The translations under genes and the position numbers were made by a program. This document shows, in pieces, positions 8,525-18,424 of a DNA stretch of 64,000 nt (position 1 is the stretch's first letter; each line of letters opens with the position of its first letter). The stretch is from Candidatus Heimdallarchaeota archaeon (GTDB lineage Archaea > Asgardarchaeota > Heimdallarchaeia > Heimdallarchaeales > Heimdallarchaeaceae), in NCBI GenBank assembly GCA_019057815.1, contig JAHLWR010000008.1, positions 94,540 through 158,539 of the forward strand. The letters run 5' to 3'. A model generated the notes under the pieces. The model did no database searches, was not told where the DNA came from, and worked only from the letters and a program-made list of their open reading frames with translations.

Positions 8525-11500
8525 ATGAATAACAAAGAACAAAAAATAATTAAAAACAAAAATAAGAAAATCATCTTTCCTAAAGATGAAAAGTTAGCAT
8601 TAATACGAACTATTGAGTACAGTAAACAAGATTGCGCAGCATTAGCAAGATGTTACAACTCATTCAAAGATTCAGACAGTTGGCCAGATGGTTTCGGAGG
8701 TTCATTTGTTTTCACAGGAGAATTCTTTGAAAGTCGACTTGAAAACAAAGATCTATCAGCGTGGTTTATTGCTAATACTCCAGATGATAGCACAAAAATT
8801 ATTGGTGTAAGTCTGTGCAATAGAAGTTGGGACATACCTAACGCTTGGTATGTTGGAATGTTAGGTGTTGATCCTGCATATCAGGGGCAGAAATTCGGGA
8901 AAGCCTTACTGCTCCTTTCAACACAGTTTGCTATGGAGAATAAAGCTAAATTTATCTCTCTAAACACTTGGGGTGGAAATTTAAAAGCGATGCCACTTTA
9001 CAAGAAGCAAGGCTACAAATGGCGACCTGATACTTCTGTTTATATGGAAAATTATATCCCGCAGATTCTTAATTTCTCTATGTTCCAAGAATTTTTTTCA
9101 GAAAATTATTGGTACGATGTTTTCAAACCCAATATAACACAAGAACCTGACTTGGAATTTACGGACAAAATGGCTACCTACGAGTATAGCTTTGAGAAAA
9201 ACGATAAGGAATCAATTAGAATATGGATTGATAGTTCTATAGCTAGAATTAGTGGTTTCCACATCATAACACTGAATGAGGATTTACTAATAAACGCTAA
9301 AACACCAAACTCTGATGCGTTCATAGGAGTTGAGAGTTTTCCAGTTCTTCTTGAAATAGATAATCAAGGAAAAAGCTCAAAGAAACTATCGATACAAATA
9401 AGCTCAAGTGAACAGATAGAGGTTGAAGGTACTACAACTTATGAAATTGAAGTGGAACCATCAGTTAAAAAGGAAATAGGAATCATTGGTATTTTCAAGG
9501 AAGAAACGGAAGAAATAGATACAAAAAGTCATCAACCAATCTACAGCAAACACGAAATTACATTTACTATAAAAATGAATGAACAGGAGTTTCAAGTCAA
9601 GATTGGAAAATATCCACAATATGCTTTAGATATCGATACTTATCCTTCCCACCTAATACTAGCTTCAGGCTGTAAAACAGCTATTCCCCTTGAAATCAAA
9701 AACAATATAAAAGAACAAAAAGCTGTTCGAGTTGAGCTAACTGATGGAAACTTAATCTCATTTGAACAACACAAATACTCCATCAACGTTTCAGCTTACG
9801 ATACACAGCTTAATATCACTGCTAATATTCAGAATACATCTACAAAAGTTGATTATGTAAACATGAAAGTTTACTCTGAAAGTGGAGAAAAAATTCGTGA
9901 TAAAGATGTTCCTATCCCAATTTTCAGCGAAAATACCGCAGTTACATATGAAACTAGCCAAAAGATACTTGTCGAAAACAAAAATGTTAGAGTATATCTA
10001 TACAAAGAACCTAATCCTGGGGCTAATAATGCTTTTATTGTTCATAAAAGAAGAAATGTTGAAATTGAAGGTAATAAATTAGTTCTAGGCTATCCTTTTG
10101 ATGAAAGCGGGTCAGAATTTAATACAAAACAATTAGAGCATTCGACTTTAAAAGATCCAAATGGAATTTGGCTCACAGGTTCTGCTAAATCTGATGAAAA
10201 AGAAGGAGTTAGAATTATTCGTAAGGTTTTTGTTTCAAATGATGAGGATCTAATAGGAGTATGTTTTGAACTTGAGAACTTAACTGATGAGAAAAAAGAC
10301 AATCTTGGTGTTGAACATGTATTTTGGTGGTGGCGTGGAGCTCAAAAATTGAAAAAGCAAATTTTTCCTCTAAAAACAGGAATTGTCCATAGAGCTATCC
10401 ACGAATTAAAGGCTGATCTTGGGAAAGACCCTTCTAGCTTCACAGAAGGATGGAAAGCTCTAGTTTATCCTTCAGTAGTTCTGGGGATATTATTTGATAT
10501 AAATAAAATTGAAAAGATTAGTGTTGACTCGAATTTCCCACATATCGAAGCCAAACTTGAAACTCTTGAACCTGGAAAGGAATACAAGTTCCCAGCAATG
10601 TGGTTCTACTTCACAGACAAGTGGCAGAGCGTTAGAGATAAATGGAGAGAACTATATTCCCAAGATCCTCATAGAACGCTAGAGTACTCATATCAGACAT
10701 CTCCAATAAATAAGATTGGTCTATCTATTCAAGAAGGAAGACAATCCATTGCTAGAAGTCTGATAGTAGATAAGAATCAGATGACAGTAGATGTTGTTAT
10801 CGATACAATAAAAGAATCTACAATGAAAGGAGAAATTGTTGTTGATTTTGATAAAATAAATCATAAAGCAAATTATATCCTTGACAATATTAAAACTTAT
10901 CAATGGAGAAAGGAGATATCACTTCCTCAGATAGATAAAAACATCATTTCAGGTTCGATTGAATTCAACACTTATACTCGAACATATTCACTTCAAACAG
11001 CTGTTGGATACTATGATAAATCACAAAATGTTAAAATTCTGACAAAATCTGAAGATTCCAGAGAATATCTAGAAGTAGATAATGGATTTCTAAAATTTAG
11101 AGGTTCAAAGAATCATCGAGGAAATATATTTTATCTATCAATAGAAAATAGCGAAAATTATCTTATAAGTCACTTTCCAGAAGTCAAACCCTTTTTGTGG
11201 AGCAACAAATATTTTGGTGGTATAGGTAGCTCTATACGTGAAATAAACGCCTGGCAACTTGAAGACTATAATTTGTTAAATTTTGAATCCAATCAGGTAC
11301 AAAAAGGTATATGGAAAGGAATAAGCTTTAAATCTGAGATAATTGAGTATTCACCCAAACTTAAAGGATTACAGAATACTACAACTTATTTAACACTACC
11401 AGACGCACCTTTCTTACTTGTTCAACAGGAAATTACAAATCACTCGGAAACTACAAGAATACTTGACGCTACGCAAATAGGATGCTTTGCTACATCGAAA

Positions 11501-11851
11501 ACAGATAAAGATGAATATTATGTTTCAGTTGATGGAAAATTAACTAGATACAACATCCAAGACCATGAATCTCAAGTGTGGAATCAATCAGATACAGATA
11601 CAAGTTGGATAGCATTCAAGAATCATGATAATAAGTTTGTTATTGGAATGATTAACCAACCAAGTAATAGATTTATAGAGCAAGTGGATCCTTATTCGCC
11701 TAATTTCTCGGTATTTGAGTTCTTTAAAATACTAAAATTTGTCAAAATTAAACCTAAAGAAACAATAAATACCCATGTTCTATACGTCTTTGCTAACAGT
11801 ACCGATGAGATTGAACCATTTACTCAAAGCAATTTAACAGACTTACTCTAA
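8525..11851 (+). CDS. giant fusion: N-terminal GNAT domain plus ~900-residue beta-rich region
   Basis: The first ~190 residues are a GNAT acetyltransferase (GMLGVDPAYQGQKFGKALL, then the LYKKQGYKW strand). The remaining ~900 residues are rich in beta strands with several Ig-like or mutarotase-like segments (for example VEHVFWWWRGAQ and the late TTYLTLPDAPFLLVQQEI). I do not recognise this part. No signal peptide or membrane helix is evident, so it should be cytoplasmic. The frame is open to 8447, but ATG 8525 begins the more protein-like sequence and avoids an odd 26-residue leader. Upstream, 8354-8422 holds an open frame of about 22 codons of doubtful meaning. The C-terminal part could bind or process carbohydrate; that is a guess from fold impression only. 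Confidence 0.75.
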   Translation: MNNKEQKIIKNKNKKIIFPKDEKLALIRTIEYSKQDCAALARCYNSFKDSDSWPDGFGGSFVFTGEFFESRLENKDLSAWFIANTPDDSTKIIGVSLCNRSWDIPNAWYVGMLGVDPAYQGQKFGKALLLLSTQFAMENKAKFISLNTWGGNLKAMPLYKKQGYKWRPDTSVYMENYIPQILNFSMFQEFFSENYWYDVFKPNITQEPDLEFTDKMATYEYSFEKNDKESIRIWIDSSIARISGFHIITLNEDLLINAKTPNSDAFIGVESFPVLLEIDNQGKSSKKLSIQISSSEQIEVEGTTTYEIEVEPSVKKEIGIIGIFKEETEEIDTKSHQPIYSKHEITFTIKMNEQEFQVKIGKYPQYALDIDTYPSHLILASGCKTAIPLEIKNNIKEQKAVRVELTDGNLISFEQHKYSINVSAYDTQLNITANIQNTSTKVDYVNMKVYSESGEKIRDKDVPIPIFSENTAVTYETSQKILVENKNVRVYLYKEPNPGANNAFIVHKRRNVEIEGNKLVLGYPFDESGSEFNTKQLEHSTLKDPNGIWLTGSAKSDEKEGVRIIRKVFVSNDEDLIGVCFELENLTDEKKDNLGVEHVFWWWRGAQKLKKQIFPLKTGIVHRAIHELKADLGKDPSSFTEGWKALVYPSVVLGILFDINKIEKISVDSNFPHIEAKLETLEPGKEYKFPAMWFYFTDKWQSVRDKWRELYSQDPHRTLEYSYQTSPINKIGLSIQEGRQSIARSLIVDKNQMTVDVVIDTIKESTMKGEIVVDFDKINHKANYILDNIKTYQWRKEISLPQIDKNIISGSIEFNTYTRTYSLQTAVGYYDKSQNVKILTKSEDSREYLEVDNGFLKFRGSKNHRGNIFYLSIENSENYLISHFPEVKPFLWSNKYFGGIGSSIREINAWQLEDYNLLNFESNQVQKGIWKGISFKSEIIEYSPKLKGLQNTTTYLTLPDAPFLLVQQEITNHSETTRILDATQIGCFATSKTDKDEYYVSVDGKLTRYNIQDHESQVWNQSDTDTSWIAFKNHDNKFVIGMINQPSNRFIEQVDPYSPNFSVFEFFKILKFVKIKPKETINTHVLYVFANSTDEIEPFTQSNLTDLL

Positions 11852-11893
11852 TTCACTTTTTTTTCTTTTTAACAATAAAACTCCAGTTCCCGC

Positions 11894-12661
11894 TTATATC
11901 ACTTTAAATTTCTTTATCCTTTGAACTACTTGTTCCATGAATACACCCGCTTTCTCGTATATCCTAGTATCAGCTAACTTATCCATTTTTGTAGAATCAA
12001 TGTTAATTATAACTATTTCAGCTCCATTATCATGTGCCATGCGAGGAAAAAAAGCTGCAGGATTAACCGAAAGACTTGATCCTATGACAAGCATCAAATC
12101 GCACTTCAATGAATGTTCTCTTGACAATAACATTTCTTTTTCTGGCATTGAATCATTAAAATTAACAATAGAAGAGATAATCCTACCATTACATTTAGGG
12201 CATTTTGGTTCATTTTCTTGGGAAGGCTCAGTTCGAAAGCCTCTACCATGTTCATCACAATCCCATCCTATTTCTGACTTTTTATATCTTGCATCACAAT
12301 CCAGACATTTCATTATTGAATAATTTCCATGTAATTCAGTTAATAGTTCAGGAAGTATTCCTGATTTTAGATGGAGATTATCAACATTCTGTGAGATTAA
12401 AAACTTTAGAATCCCCAACTCTTGCAGTGTTAATAGAGCCAAGTGAGCAGTATTAGGTTCAGCTTCATCAAAATGTTTTCCTTGTTTAGGGGGTAATCCT
12501 TTATCCTTCCTGGTCCATATTCCATCTTTACCTCTAAAATCTGATATTCCAGATTCAGTACTTATTCCAGCTCCTGTAAAAGCAACAAGATATTTTGACT
12601 TTAGTATCATTTTAGCTACACTTTCAACTGTTCCCTCATTTTCTGATATCTCTTTCACCAC
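11894..12661 (-). CDS. SIRT6/7-type sirtuin (NAD-dependent protein deacylase)
   Basis: Complete sirtuin core (255 aa): GAGIST (30-35), SGISDFRG, QNVDNLH (91-97), catalytic H111 in ELHGN, and a zinc ribbon from C119/C122 and C154/C157. It follows the eukaryotic SIRT6/7 pattern rather than bacterial CobB: GIWTRKDKGLPPK after DFRG (SIRT6 GVWTMEERGLAPK), NFNDSMPEKE (DWEDSLPDRD), GSSLSVNP (GTSLQIRP) and a late STKMDKLADTRIY (PTKHDRHADLRIH). Expected chemistry is removal of acetyl or longer acyl groups from lysine using NAD+, or mono-ADP-ribosylation. It is a single gene with its own upstream spacer. Confidence 0.9.
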   Translation of the reverse strand: MVKEISENEGTVESVAKMILKSKYLVAFTGAGISTESGISDFRGKDGIWTRKDKGLPPKQGKHFDEAEPNTAHLALLTLQELGILKFLISQNVDNLHLKSGILPELLTELHGNYSIMKCLDCDARYKKSEIGWDCDEHGRGFRTEPSQENEPKCPKCNGRIISSIVNFNDSMPEKEMLLSREHSLKCDLMLVIGSSLSVNPAAFFPRMAHDNGAEIVIINIDSTKMDKLADTRIYEKAGVFMEQVVQRIKKFKVI

Positions 12662-12989
12662 TTTCCTTTGCTTTCTTTGTTCAATATCTATTTCATATCT
12701 TAAAAATGGTTCTAATTAAAAAAATACAACTTCTTTGTCAAATTGGAATATAAATAGCGAAAAATTTTCAGAAAGTTGTATTTAGAAGGCTTTGTTGGAA
12801 AAAAACTAAAATTCTTGACAAAAATGAATAGATAAAGGAAGAAAAGGAACATTGTTTAGATGCAGGATGCAAAAATCTTAGATGGGATGATAAAGATCAC
12901 TAGTTACAACATCCAAGTGGATTTAGTATTCACTTCTAAGAGAAATAGAAATGAAGATTAAAAATAAACTCCATTTTAGATATCACTTA
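12662..12989. other. 328-nt spacer between sirtuin and TPR genes
   Basis: AT-rich stretch upstream of the sirtuin and downstream of the TPR gene, both on the minus strand. I find no convincing ORF or repeat. It presumably holds the sirtuin promoter and the TPR terminator. Confidence 0.4.
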
Positions 12990-14975
12990 CTAAATCTGGA
13001 TTGAGAAAAGTTTCTTAGAAACTTCTTGTTCTCTTGAAACTGTTTTAGTTAAACTAGTTTTCTTAATATCTTTAACCATGTCTTCGAGCTTAACAACTGA
13101 CATTCTATGAGAGAGTGGTGAAGATGTTTGTTCTAAATTCTTTAGGTCTATAGATTGTTCAGTTAAGTCTTCCTGCTGCTTTAGTAGGTCTAGGACTAAT
13201 CTATCTAACCCATTCACTTGTGCTATATTTTGTGCTTTGAGTAGAAGAGTTCTAGCATTTTCTACATCAAATTCTAGAAGTGCCAATTGTGCTTTTAATC
13301 TCAGAGTTTCAACTAATAAAAATTGAGATTTGTTCTTTACAGATAATTCTTGAAGTTTATTAACATGTTTGTATATTTTCTTTAATACCTCAAGATCATT
13401 AGTTTCTTTCATCTCAAGTAGAAGAATATCACATAGATGTAACAAAACTTGAATTAATACGGGATAGAGAATGTCTTCTTCAACTAATTGCTCAAATAGC
13501 AACTCTGCTTTAATTCTATCCCGTAAATTTGAACTTGTTTTAAAAATTAAAGCTTCTGAATATTTATGATATTGACTGACATGTTTATTTTTTATTTCTT
13601 TATTAATCAAGTCTAAAGATTCGAGGTGTCTTTTAGCTTCTTCTATGTCGTTTAATTCTACATTAAACTGAATTAAATATGACAGACTAGCTGCTTCAAA
13701 AACTTTGTTACCTATCTTTTGTCTTATCTCTAAGCTCTCTTGAATGAAGGATAAAGCCTGTTCTTTCATTCCTTTTTGCCAGTAAATCAATCCTTGCTCT
13801 GAGAGTACAGATGAAATACCAAGTCGATTCTGCAGACCTTTATATATTGTCATCAATTGATCTAAGAATTCCAGTGCTCTATCTAATTCTCCTTTTTGTA
13901 TATAAACAGCAGCAAAACCAGAAAGAATGTTATGCCAATTTTGAGGTTGGTTTTCTTTTAAAACAGGATAAGCCTTGTTATAAAATTCTAGTGCTTGATT
14001 AGAATCTCCCTTTAGGAAGTAGGCATAACCACATTTTTCCTGAGTAAGTGCAATATTATTCTCTCTATTTATGTTCTGGTAAATTTCAAGACTACGATTA
14101 TGGTAGTTTAATGCTTCATCATATTCTCCAATTACTAAATAATAGAGACCTATATTGTTGTTAATATAAGCTATCATACCCCTATTTTCTAATTCTTCTG
14201 CAATAGACAGTATCTCTTTGTTTAATTCATAAAACGTCTTATAATCATTTTTCTGATAGTAAACCTCAGCTAGATCATTTAAAGCATGAGCAATAGCTAA
14301 ATTATTCTTAGATTCTTTACATAGATCGACCGTTTTTTTACTTATTTCTAAAGCTGAATCTAGTTCTCCTCGATTTATCAGAATGAATGTTATATTCATA
14401 AGAATAGTCATTTGATAAATCGACAGATTATGTTTCTCACAAAATTTCTCTCCTTCAATTAAAATCTGAAAACCTTTTTCTAGTTCCTCTTCTGTAGCGC
14501 GCGCTCCGGTATAAATTCTTAGTGCTGGGAGTATTCCTTTAAAAATAAAAATTTTAGCCTTTCGTATTAGATAATCCAAATCCTTGCTAGGTTCAAGTTC
14601 ATCAAACATTGGTATAGTTTCAGCATGTAATTTTTGTAATTCTTGCCATTCATTTAAGTAAAAATAACTTAATTCTAAGTTTAGAAGAGAATCAAATTTC
14701 AGATTCTTATCTTTAATATCTCTGCTTTCTTGTATTACTTCCTGAGCTAATTTCATCCCGTAGTCGTAAGAGCTATGTTCATAACCAACAGAGGTAAGAG
14801 CATTGACTACTTGGCTTTTAAGTATTTTAGCTTTTATTCTCTCTTCTATCGTAATTTCTTCTTTTTTCAGCAACTCATCTAGTTCAGCTATTGAATTCAG
14901 GAAATCACCCTTCAAGTAGTCCTGCTGAATTCTTTCTAACTCATCTTGAATGGAGGAGGGCACATAATTCACCAA
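12990..14975 (-). CDS. tetratricopeptide-repeat protein
   Basis: A 661-residue, all-helical protein made of about ten TPR units. The clearest are in the middle (for example IAYINNNIGLYYLVIGEYDE, ALEFYNKAYPVL, and the unit around GLIYWQKGMKEQALSFIQES), with the canonical small-residue/Gly/Ala/Tyr pattern and 40-residue spacing typical of the TPR_12 type. No signal peptide, enzyme domain or DNA-binding domain is visible, so it is likely a protein-interaction scaffold. The last 60 residues are charged and low in repeats. It is transcribed alone. Confidence 0.85.
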   Translation of the reverse strand: MVNYVPSSIQDELERIQQDYLKGDFLNSIAELDELLKKEEITIEERIKAKILKSQVVNALTSVGYEHSSYDYGMKLAQEVIQESRDIKDKNLKFDSLLNLELSYFYLNEWQELQKLHAETIPMFDELEPSKDLDYLIRKAKIFIFKGILPALRIYTGARATEEELEKGFQILIEGEKFCEKHNLSIYQMTILMNITFILINRGELDSALEISKKTVDLCKESKNNLAIAHALNDLAEVYYQKNDYKTFYELNKEILSIAEELENRGMIAYINNNIGLYYLVIGEYDEALNYHNRSLEIYQNINRENNIALTQEKCGYAYFLKGDSNQALEFYNKAYPVLKENQPQNWHNILSGFAAVYIQKGELDRALEFLDQLMTIYKGLQNRLGISSVLSEQGLIYWQKGMKEQALSFIQESLEIRQKIGNKVFEAASLSYLIQFNVELNDIEEAKRHLESLDLINKEIKNKHVSQYHKYSEALIFKTSSNLRDRIKAELLFEQLVEEDILYPVLIQVLLHLCDILLLEMKETNDLEVLKKIYKHVNKLQELSVKNKSQFLLVETLRLKAQLALLEFDVENARTLLLKAQNIAQVNGLDRLVLDLLKQQEDLTEQSIDLKNLEQTSSPLSHRMSVVKLEDMVKDIKKTSLTKTVSREQEVSKKLFSIQI

Positions 14976-15175
14976 ATTGTTAAAGTTCGATAAAAACCTC
15001 TAACAACAAGTTATTCGAATTCATATTAATAAATCTAATTGAAAAGTAATAAAAGAAGAAAAGGAAAACTTTCTTTATTTTCTCTTGATATAAATACAGT
15101 ACCACTACTAACTGATTGGTATAATGCATTTGATAACCTTTCGACAGAATCAGCAACTTCAATTCATTACACATA

Positions 15176-15961
15176 TTAATCTAAATCTGGTTGATACTGA
15201 CCTTCTTTACGAATGAGGTTCGTAATTTCTGTGTATGCTGATTTTATTTTTTCTTCTTCTCCTTCCATCAAGAAATGTACTGACCCTTCTGCTTTTCCAA
15301 CACCACCAGAACCTATGTGAACAAAGTACAGATCTGGGTAAAGAAGTTCCAGTGCATCAAGTTCAGTGAAGACTTCTCCAAGGATAGGCATAATTCCTAT
15401 TGGTAAACCTTGAACATATTCAGAATCAAAAGTTTGGATTCCCATAATCTGTGCTAGTTCCCATACTCCCAAGTCTATGCTCTTTATTAGACTAACTGGA
15501 GCAATTATTGGGATTCCACGTGCAACAGCTACAGGCATCACAGTTCCTATAGTTCCAGCAGCAGGATGAGCTAAATAAACACCTGCTATCCCATCTGAAC
15601 CCAACACATTTCCACCTTTAATTATGATGTCATTACTTGTAAAACTAGTTATATCATATTCTCCAGGCTTGACAACTTTTTTTTCTCCTTTTTCGAGAAT
15701 AATTTCAGGAAGTCTTTTTTCAGCATTCAATACACCATATCTGAACAGTTTATCCTTATCACCGGTTACTTGACCAGCTATATAATGAGATTTTTCGAAT
15801 GATTCTTCCAATAATTCTTCAAGAAAATAAGCATTTGTTGAACCTCTTGCTACAAAGATTTTACCACTTTTAAGGGCTTCTTGTACGAGTGGGTGTTCAA
15901 CTAAACCTTTTGCAATAATTCTTTTTGATTCTGACTGTGTTAAAATAATTAAGGAGCGCAT
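15176..15961 (-). CDS. conserved-looking protein of unknown function
   Basis: A 261-residue soluble protein I do not recognise. It opens with a strand/helix (SLIILTQSESKRIIAKGL), has a Gly-rich central region (IIKGGNVLGSDGIAGVYLAHPAAGTIGTVMPVAVARGIPIIAPV) and ends with VHIGSGGVGKAEGSVHFLMEG. The glycine loops and alternating strands suggest a phosphate- or nucleotide-binding alpha/beta fold. It lies 44 bases from the nitrilase-family gene on the same strand and is probably cotranscribed with it and the HAD gene. Confidence 0.7.
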   Translation of the reverse strand: MRSLIILTQSESKRIIAKGLVEHPLVQEALKSGKIFVARGSTNAYFLEELLEESFEKSHYIAGQVTGDKDKLFRYGVLNAEKRLPEIILEKGEKKVVKPGEYDITSFTSNDIIIKGGNVLGSDGIAGVYLAHPAAGTIGTVMPVAVARGIPIIAPVSLIKSIDLGVWELAQIMGIQTFDSEYVQGLPIGIMPILGEVFTELDALELLYPDLYFVHIGSGGVGKAEGSVHFLMEGEEEKIKSAYTEITNLIRKEGQYQPDLD

Positions 15962-16005
15962 GATTTTTACATAGATGTCAATGATAAAAAGATTATGATT
16001 TGGTT

Positions 16006-16800
16006 TTAGAGCACATCATACAACTCTTTTCTTCTGTCATCAAATAGATGATTCCTCTCATTTATCCATTTATTTCTAGCAAGACTGATATCAATATCGA
16101 CGAATCTAATCTCCTCTTGATTTGTTGATGCTTGGGTCAAGATCTCCATTTCTGGTGAAGTTATTTGACTTTGACCTGTGAAAGTTAAGCTAATTCCGCT
16201 ATTCTCTTCTTTACCAATTCTGTTCGCAGTTATTGTGAAAACCTTATTTTCAATCGATCTAGCTAACATAGCTGTTTGACTATATGGAAGTACCAGGTTT
16301 GCAGGATGAGCAATTATCTCTGCGCCCTTTAAAGCTAGTATTCTAGCTGATTCAGGAAATATCCAGTCAAAACAAATCATCATCCCAACTTTTGCTTCTC
16401 TTATTTCGAATACTTCGAAAATATTAGATCCAGGTTCAAAAAACAGCTTCTCTCGGTCAAACAGATGGATTTTCCTATATTTACCAATGTAACCATCAGG
16501 TCCTACAATTACTGAAGAGTTGAAAAAAATTGATTCTTTCTTTTCACAGACACCACTTATAATGTAACCGTTTTTTTGGTTGGCTAATTCAATGAGTTTC
16601 TCTACAAAATATCCTGAAGGTATTTTTTCAGCAACTTTTTCCATTTCGCTTCTCTCAGTAAAAACGTATCCAGAGTTCGCTAGCTCTGGGAGAACAAGCA
16701 AATCAAAACCTTTCTCTTTCTCAACAAAAGAAAGTATCTTGTTTTGATTCTCTTCAACATTACAAAATATTGGTTGAAATTGTAAGAAACCAACTTTCAT
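16006..16800 (-). CDS. carbon-nitrogen hydrolase (nitrilase superfamily)
   Basis: Amidase-type hydrolase of 264 aa with the complete Glu-Lys-Cys triad: Glu in LPELANSGYVF, Lys in KYRKIHLFDREK and Cys in MMICFDWIFPESARIL. Length and motifs fit the omega-amidase/NIT2 or N-carbamoylputrescine amidase branches. With an agmatinase-type gene elsewhere in the window a polyamine role is conceivable, but the two are 12 kb apart. The gene sits between the uncharacterised 15176-15961 gene and a HAD phosphatase, all on the minus strand with short spacers. Confidence 0.9.
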   Translation of the reverse strand: MKVGFLQFQPIFCNVEENQNKILSFVEKEKGFDLLVLPELANSGYVFTERSEMEKVAEKIPSGYFVEKLIELANQKNGYIISGVCEKKESIFFNSSVIVGPDGYIGKYRKIHLFDREKLFFEPGSNIFEVFEIREAKVGMMICFDWIFPESARILALKGAEIIAHPANLVLPYSQTAMLARSIENKVFTITANRIGKEENSGISLTFTGQSQITSPEMEILTQASTNQEEIRFVDIDISLARNKWINERNHLFDDRRKELYDVL

Positions 16801-16849
16801 ATTTAAAACAATGGACAGGTATTTTTAAGTTTGTAGTCTTCTTATTACA

Positions 16850-17515
16850 CTACTTTTCTAATCGAATTTGTTCAACAAGTATTTCGATTTCATCAAAACT
16901 CCTAATTTGATAGTCTGGTTTTAGTTCTAGAACTTTTTTTGGTTGAGTAGTCCCATACATAGCCACAATGCTAATAACTTCTGCTTCTTTTGCACTTATT
17001 ATATCAAATTCTGTATCGCCTATCATCACAGTGTTTTCCTTGCTTATAGAAAGTTTTTCAGCAATACGTAAAATAGCTTTTGCTTTACTGTTTTCTAGTG
17101 TTCCTATTATTACATCAAAAAAATCAGCTATTTTGTAATAATCTAACCATTTTTCTAGCCTATTTTGACTTTTTCGAGAAACTATGCCTGTGTAGTATCT
17201 CTGATTAATGCTGAATAATGAAGCTTTAACCTTAGGGAAGAGCTTTCGTAAACTCGAATATTCATCGGTTAAACTAATATAGGTTTGGATAGCTTGACTT
17301 ATTATCTCAGCATCTTCTGTTTTCAAAAACTCTATGAAATCACTTTTTTGATCTGTATTTCCAACTCTTTCTTCAAAAACGTGTTTATCAATTTTTATTC
17401 CACTTACTTTTTCAATTGTATCTTGCATTTGCAGTGCATAAGCTTCTTTGGAATCTACTATTACACCATCAAAATCAAAGATTATCAGAAAATTGTCCTT
17501 TGTTTTAGTCTTCAT
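16850..17515 (-). CDS. HAD-superfamily hydrolase (phosphatase-like)
   Basis: A 221-residue HAD protein with motif I DFDGVIVDS (nucleophile and general-acid aspartates), motif II in TGIVSRKSQ, and motifs III/IV (lysine in SKAKAIL, then IGDTEFDIISA). The helical cap between motifs I and II is of the subclass C1 type seen in phosphoglycolate phosphatase and beta-phosphoglucomutase. Substrate cannot be read from sequence. It precedes the nitrilase-family gene on the minus strand by about 50 bases. Confidence 0.88.
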   Translation of the reverse strand: MKTKTKDNFLIIFDFDGVIVDSKEAYALQMQDTIEKVSGIKIDKHVFEERVGNTDQKSDFIEFLKTEDAEIISQAIQTYISLTDEYSSLRKLFPKVKASLFSINQRYYTGIVSRKSQNRLEKWLDYYKIADFFDVIIGTLENSKAKAILRIAEKLSISKENTVMIGDTEFDIISAKEAEVISIVAMYGTTQPKKVLELKPDYQIRSFDEIEILVEQIRLEK

Positions 17516-17553
17516 TTTATAGTCAACTGCATCAAAAATATGATGAATCGGTC

Positions 17554-18300
17554 TTACTCATCTTTTTGTCTCTTTAGAGGAGCATTGCAACCAGAGCAAA
17601 ACAGTGCATCTTTATGATTATCTTTTGAGCAATTCCAACATAACACTCCTGAAACATGTTTCTTTCTTAAATCTTTTAAATGCTTTTTAACATCAAATCC
17701 TTGAGTGTCTATTGCTTGTTCTTCTCTCTTTTTAGCAATTCGATTAGAAACACTTTCAAAACGAGAATAAAAACTATCAATTTCTTCAGTTCTCGCTTTT
17801 GTTCTTTTATGATCGCGTTCCCTTCTTTTTCTGTCGAATGAATATCTAAAATATTCAATCAGATTATTTTGACCTTTGTCTTTTATATAATTTCTTATGA
17901 GATATGTTATAGATAGTAATTGTAGAACTCCAACAATAATAAAGACAGTAATTGTTATCCATTTACTTTCAGGTTTTAAGACGAGAATAATAATAGAAAC
18001 AGGAAGATAGCCAGCTGCAATAACGCCTATTGGAATACCAAGAAACAGGTACACGAATTCATTTGCAACAGCAGCAACCGCAGAACCTCTATGTGCTATT
18101 AATGCTAGAAGGTAGTGTGCAACAACTATGGTTACAACAAGCCCTACAGCAATGCTTGCAAGTGTTTTAATTATAGAACTAACATTAGGCGCTATGAAAG
18201 CATATAATAAACATGCTACAACTACTGCTCCAATGAAGAGTTGTTGAATAAGTTTTGATCGATTAACAAGACTTTTTTTACTTTTAGGTACTGTTTGCAT
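17554..18300 (-). CDS. membrane protein with C-terminal zinc ribbon
   Basis: A 248-residue protein with about four transmembrane helices in the first 130 residues, a basic cytoplasmic linker, and a terminal zinc ribbon (CWNCSKDNHKDALFCSGC, two CxxC knuckles). Such membrane-plus-zinc-ribbon proteins are common in archaea and mostly uncharacterised. It begins 120 bases from the end of the beta-helix gene on the same strand and ends 38 bases before the HAD gene, so it may belong to that run. Confidence 0.75.
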   Translation of the reverse strand: MQTVPKSKKSLVNRSKLIQQLFIGAVVVACLLYAFIAPNVSSIIKTLASIAVGLVVTIVVAHYLLALIAHRGSAVAAVANEFVYLFLGIPIGVIAAGYLPVSIIILVLKPESKWITITVFIIVGVLQLLSITYLIRNYIKDKGQNNLIEYFRYSFDRKRRERDHKRTKARTEEIDSFYSRFESVSNRIAKKREEQAIDTQGFDVKKHLKDLRKKHVSGVLCWNCSKDNHKDALFCSGCNAPLKRQKDE

Positions 18301-18424
18301 TTAACTCATTCCACCAATTATTGATGAATTTATGTACTTTCTCATTCAAGCATACATAAATTCTAAATTTACAAAAGAATGTTACCAATAAAAAATAAAA
18401 AAGAGAGAAAGAAGATCGAAACAA

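Noticed and set aside
13811..14002. Open frames opposite the TPR gene and other long genes
   Set aside because: They lie entirely within strongly supported coding sequence, lack ribosome sites, and carry no family motif.
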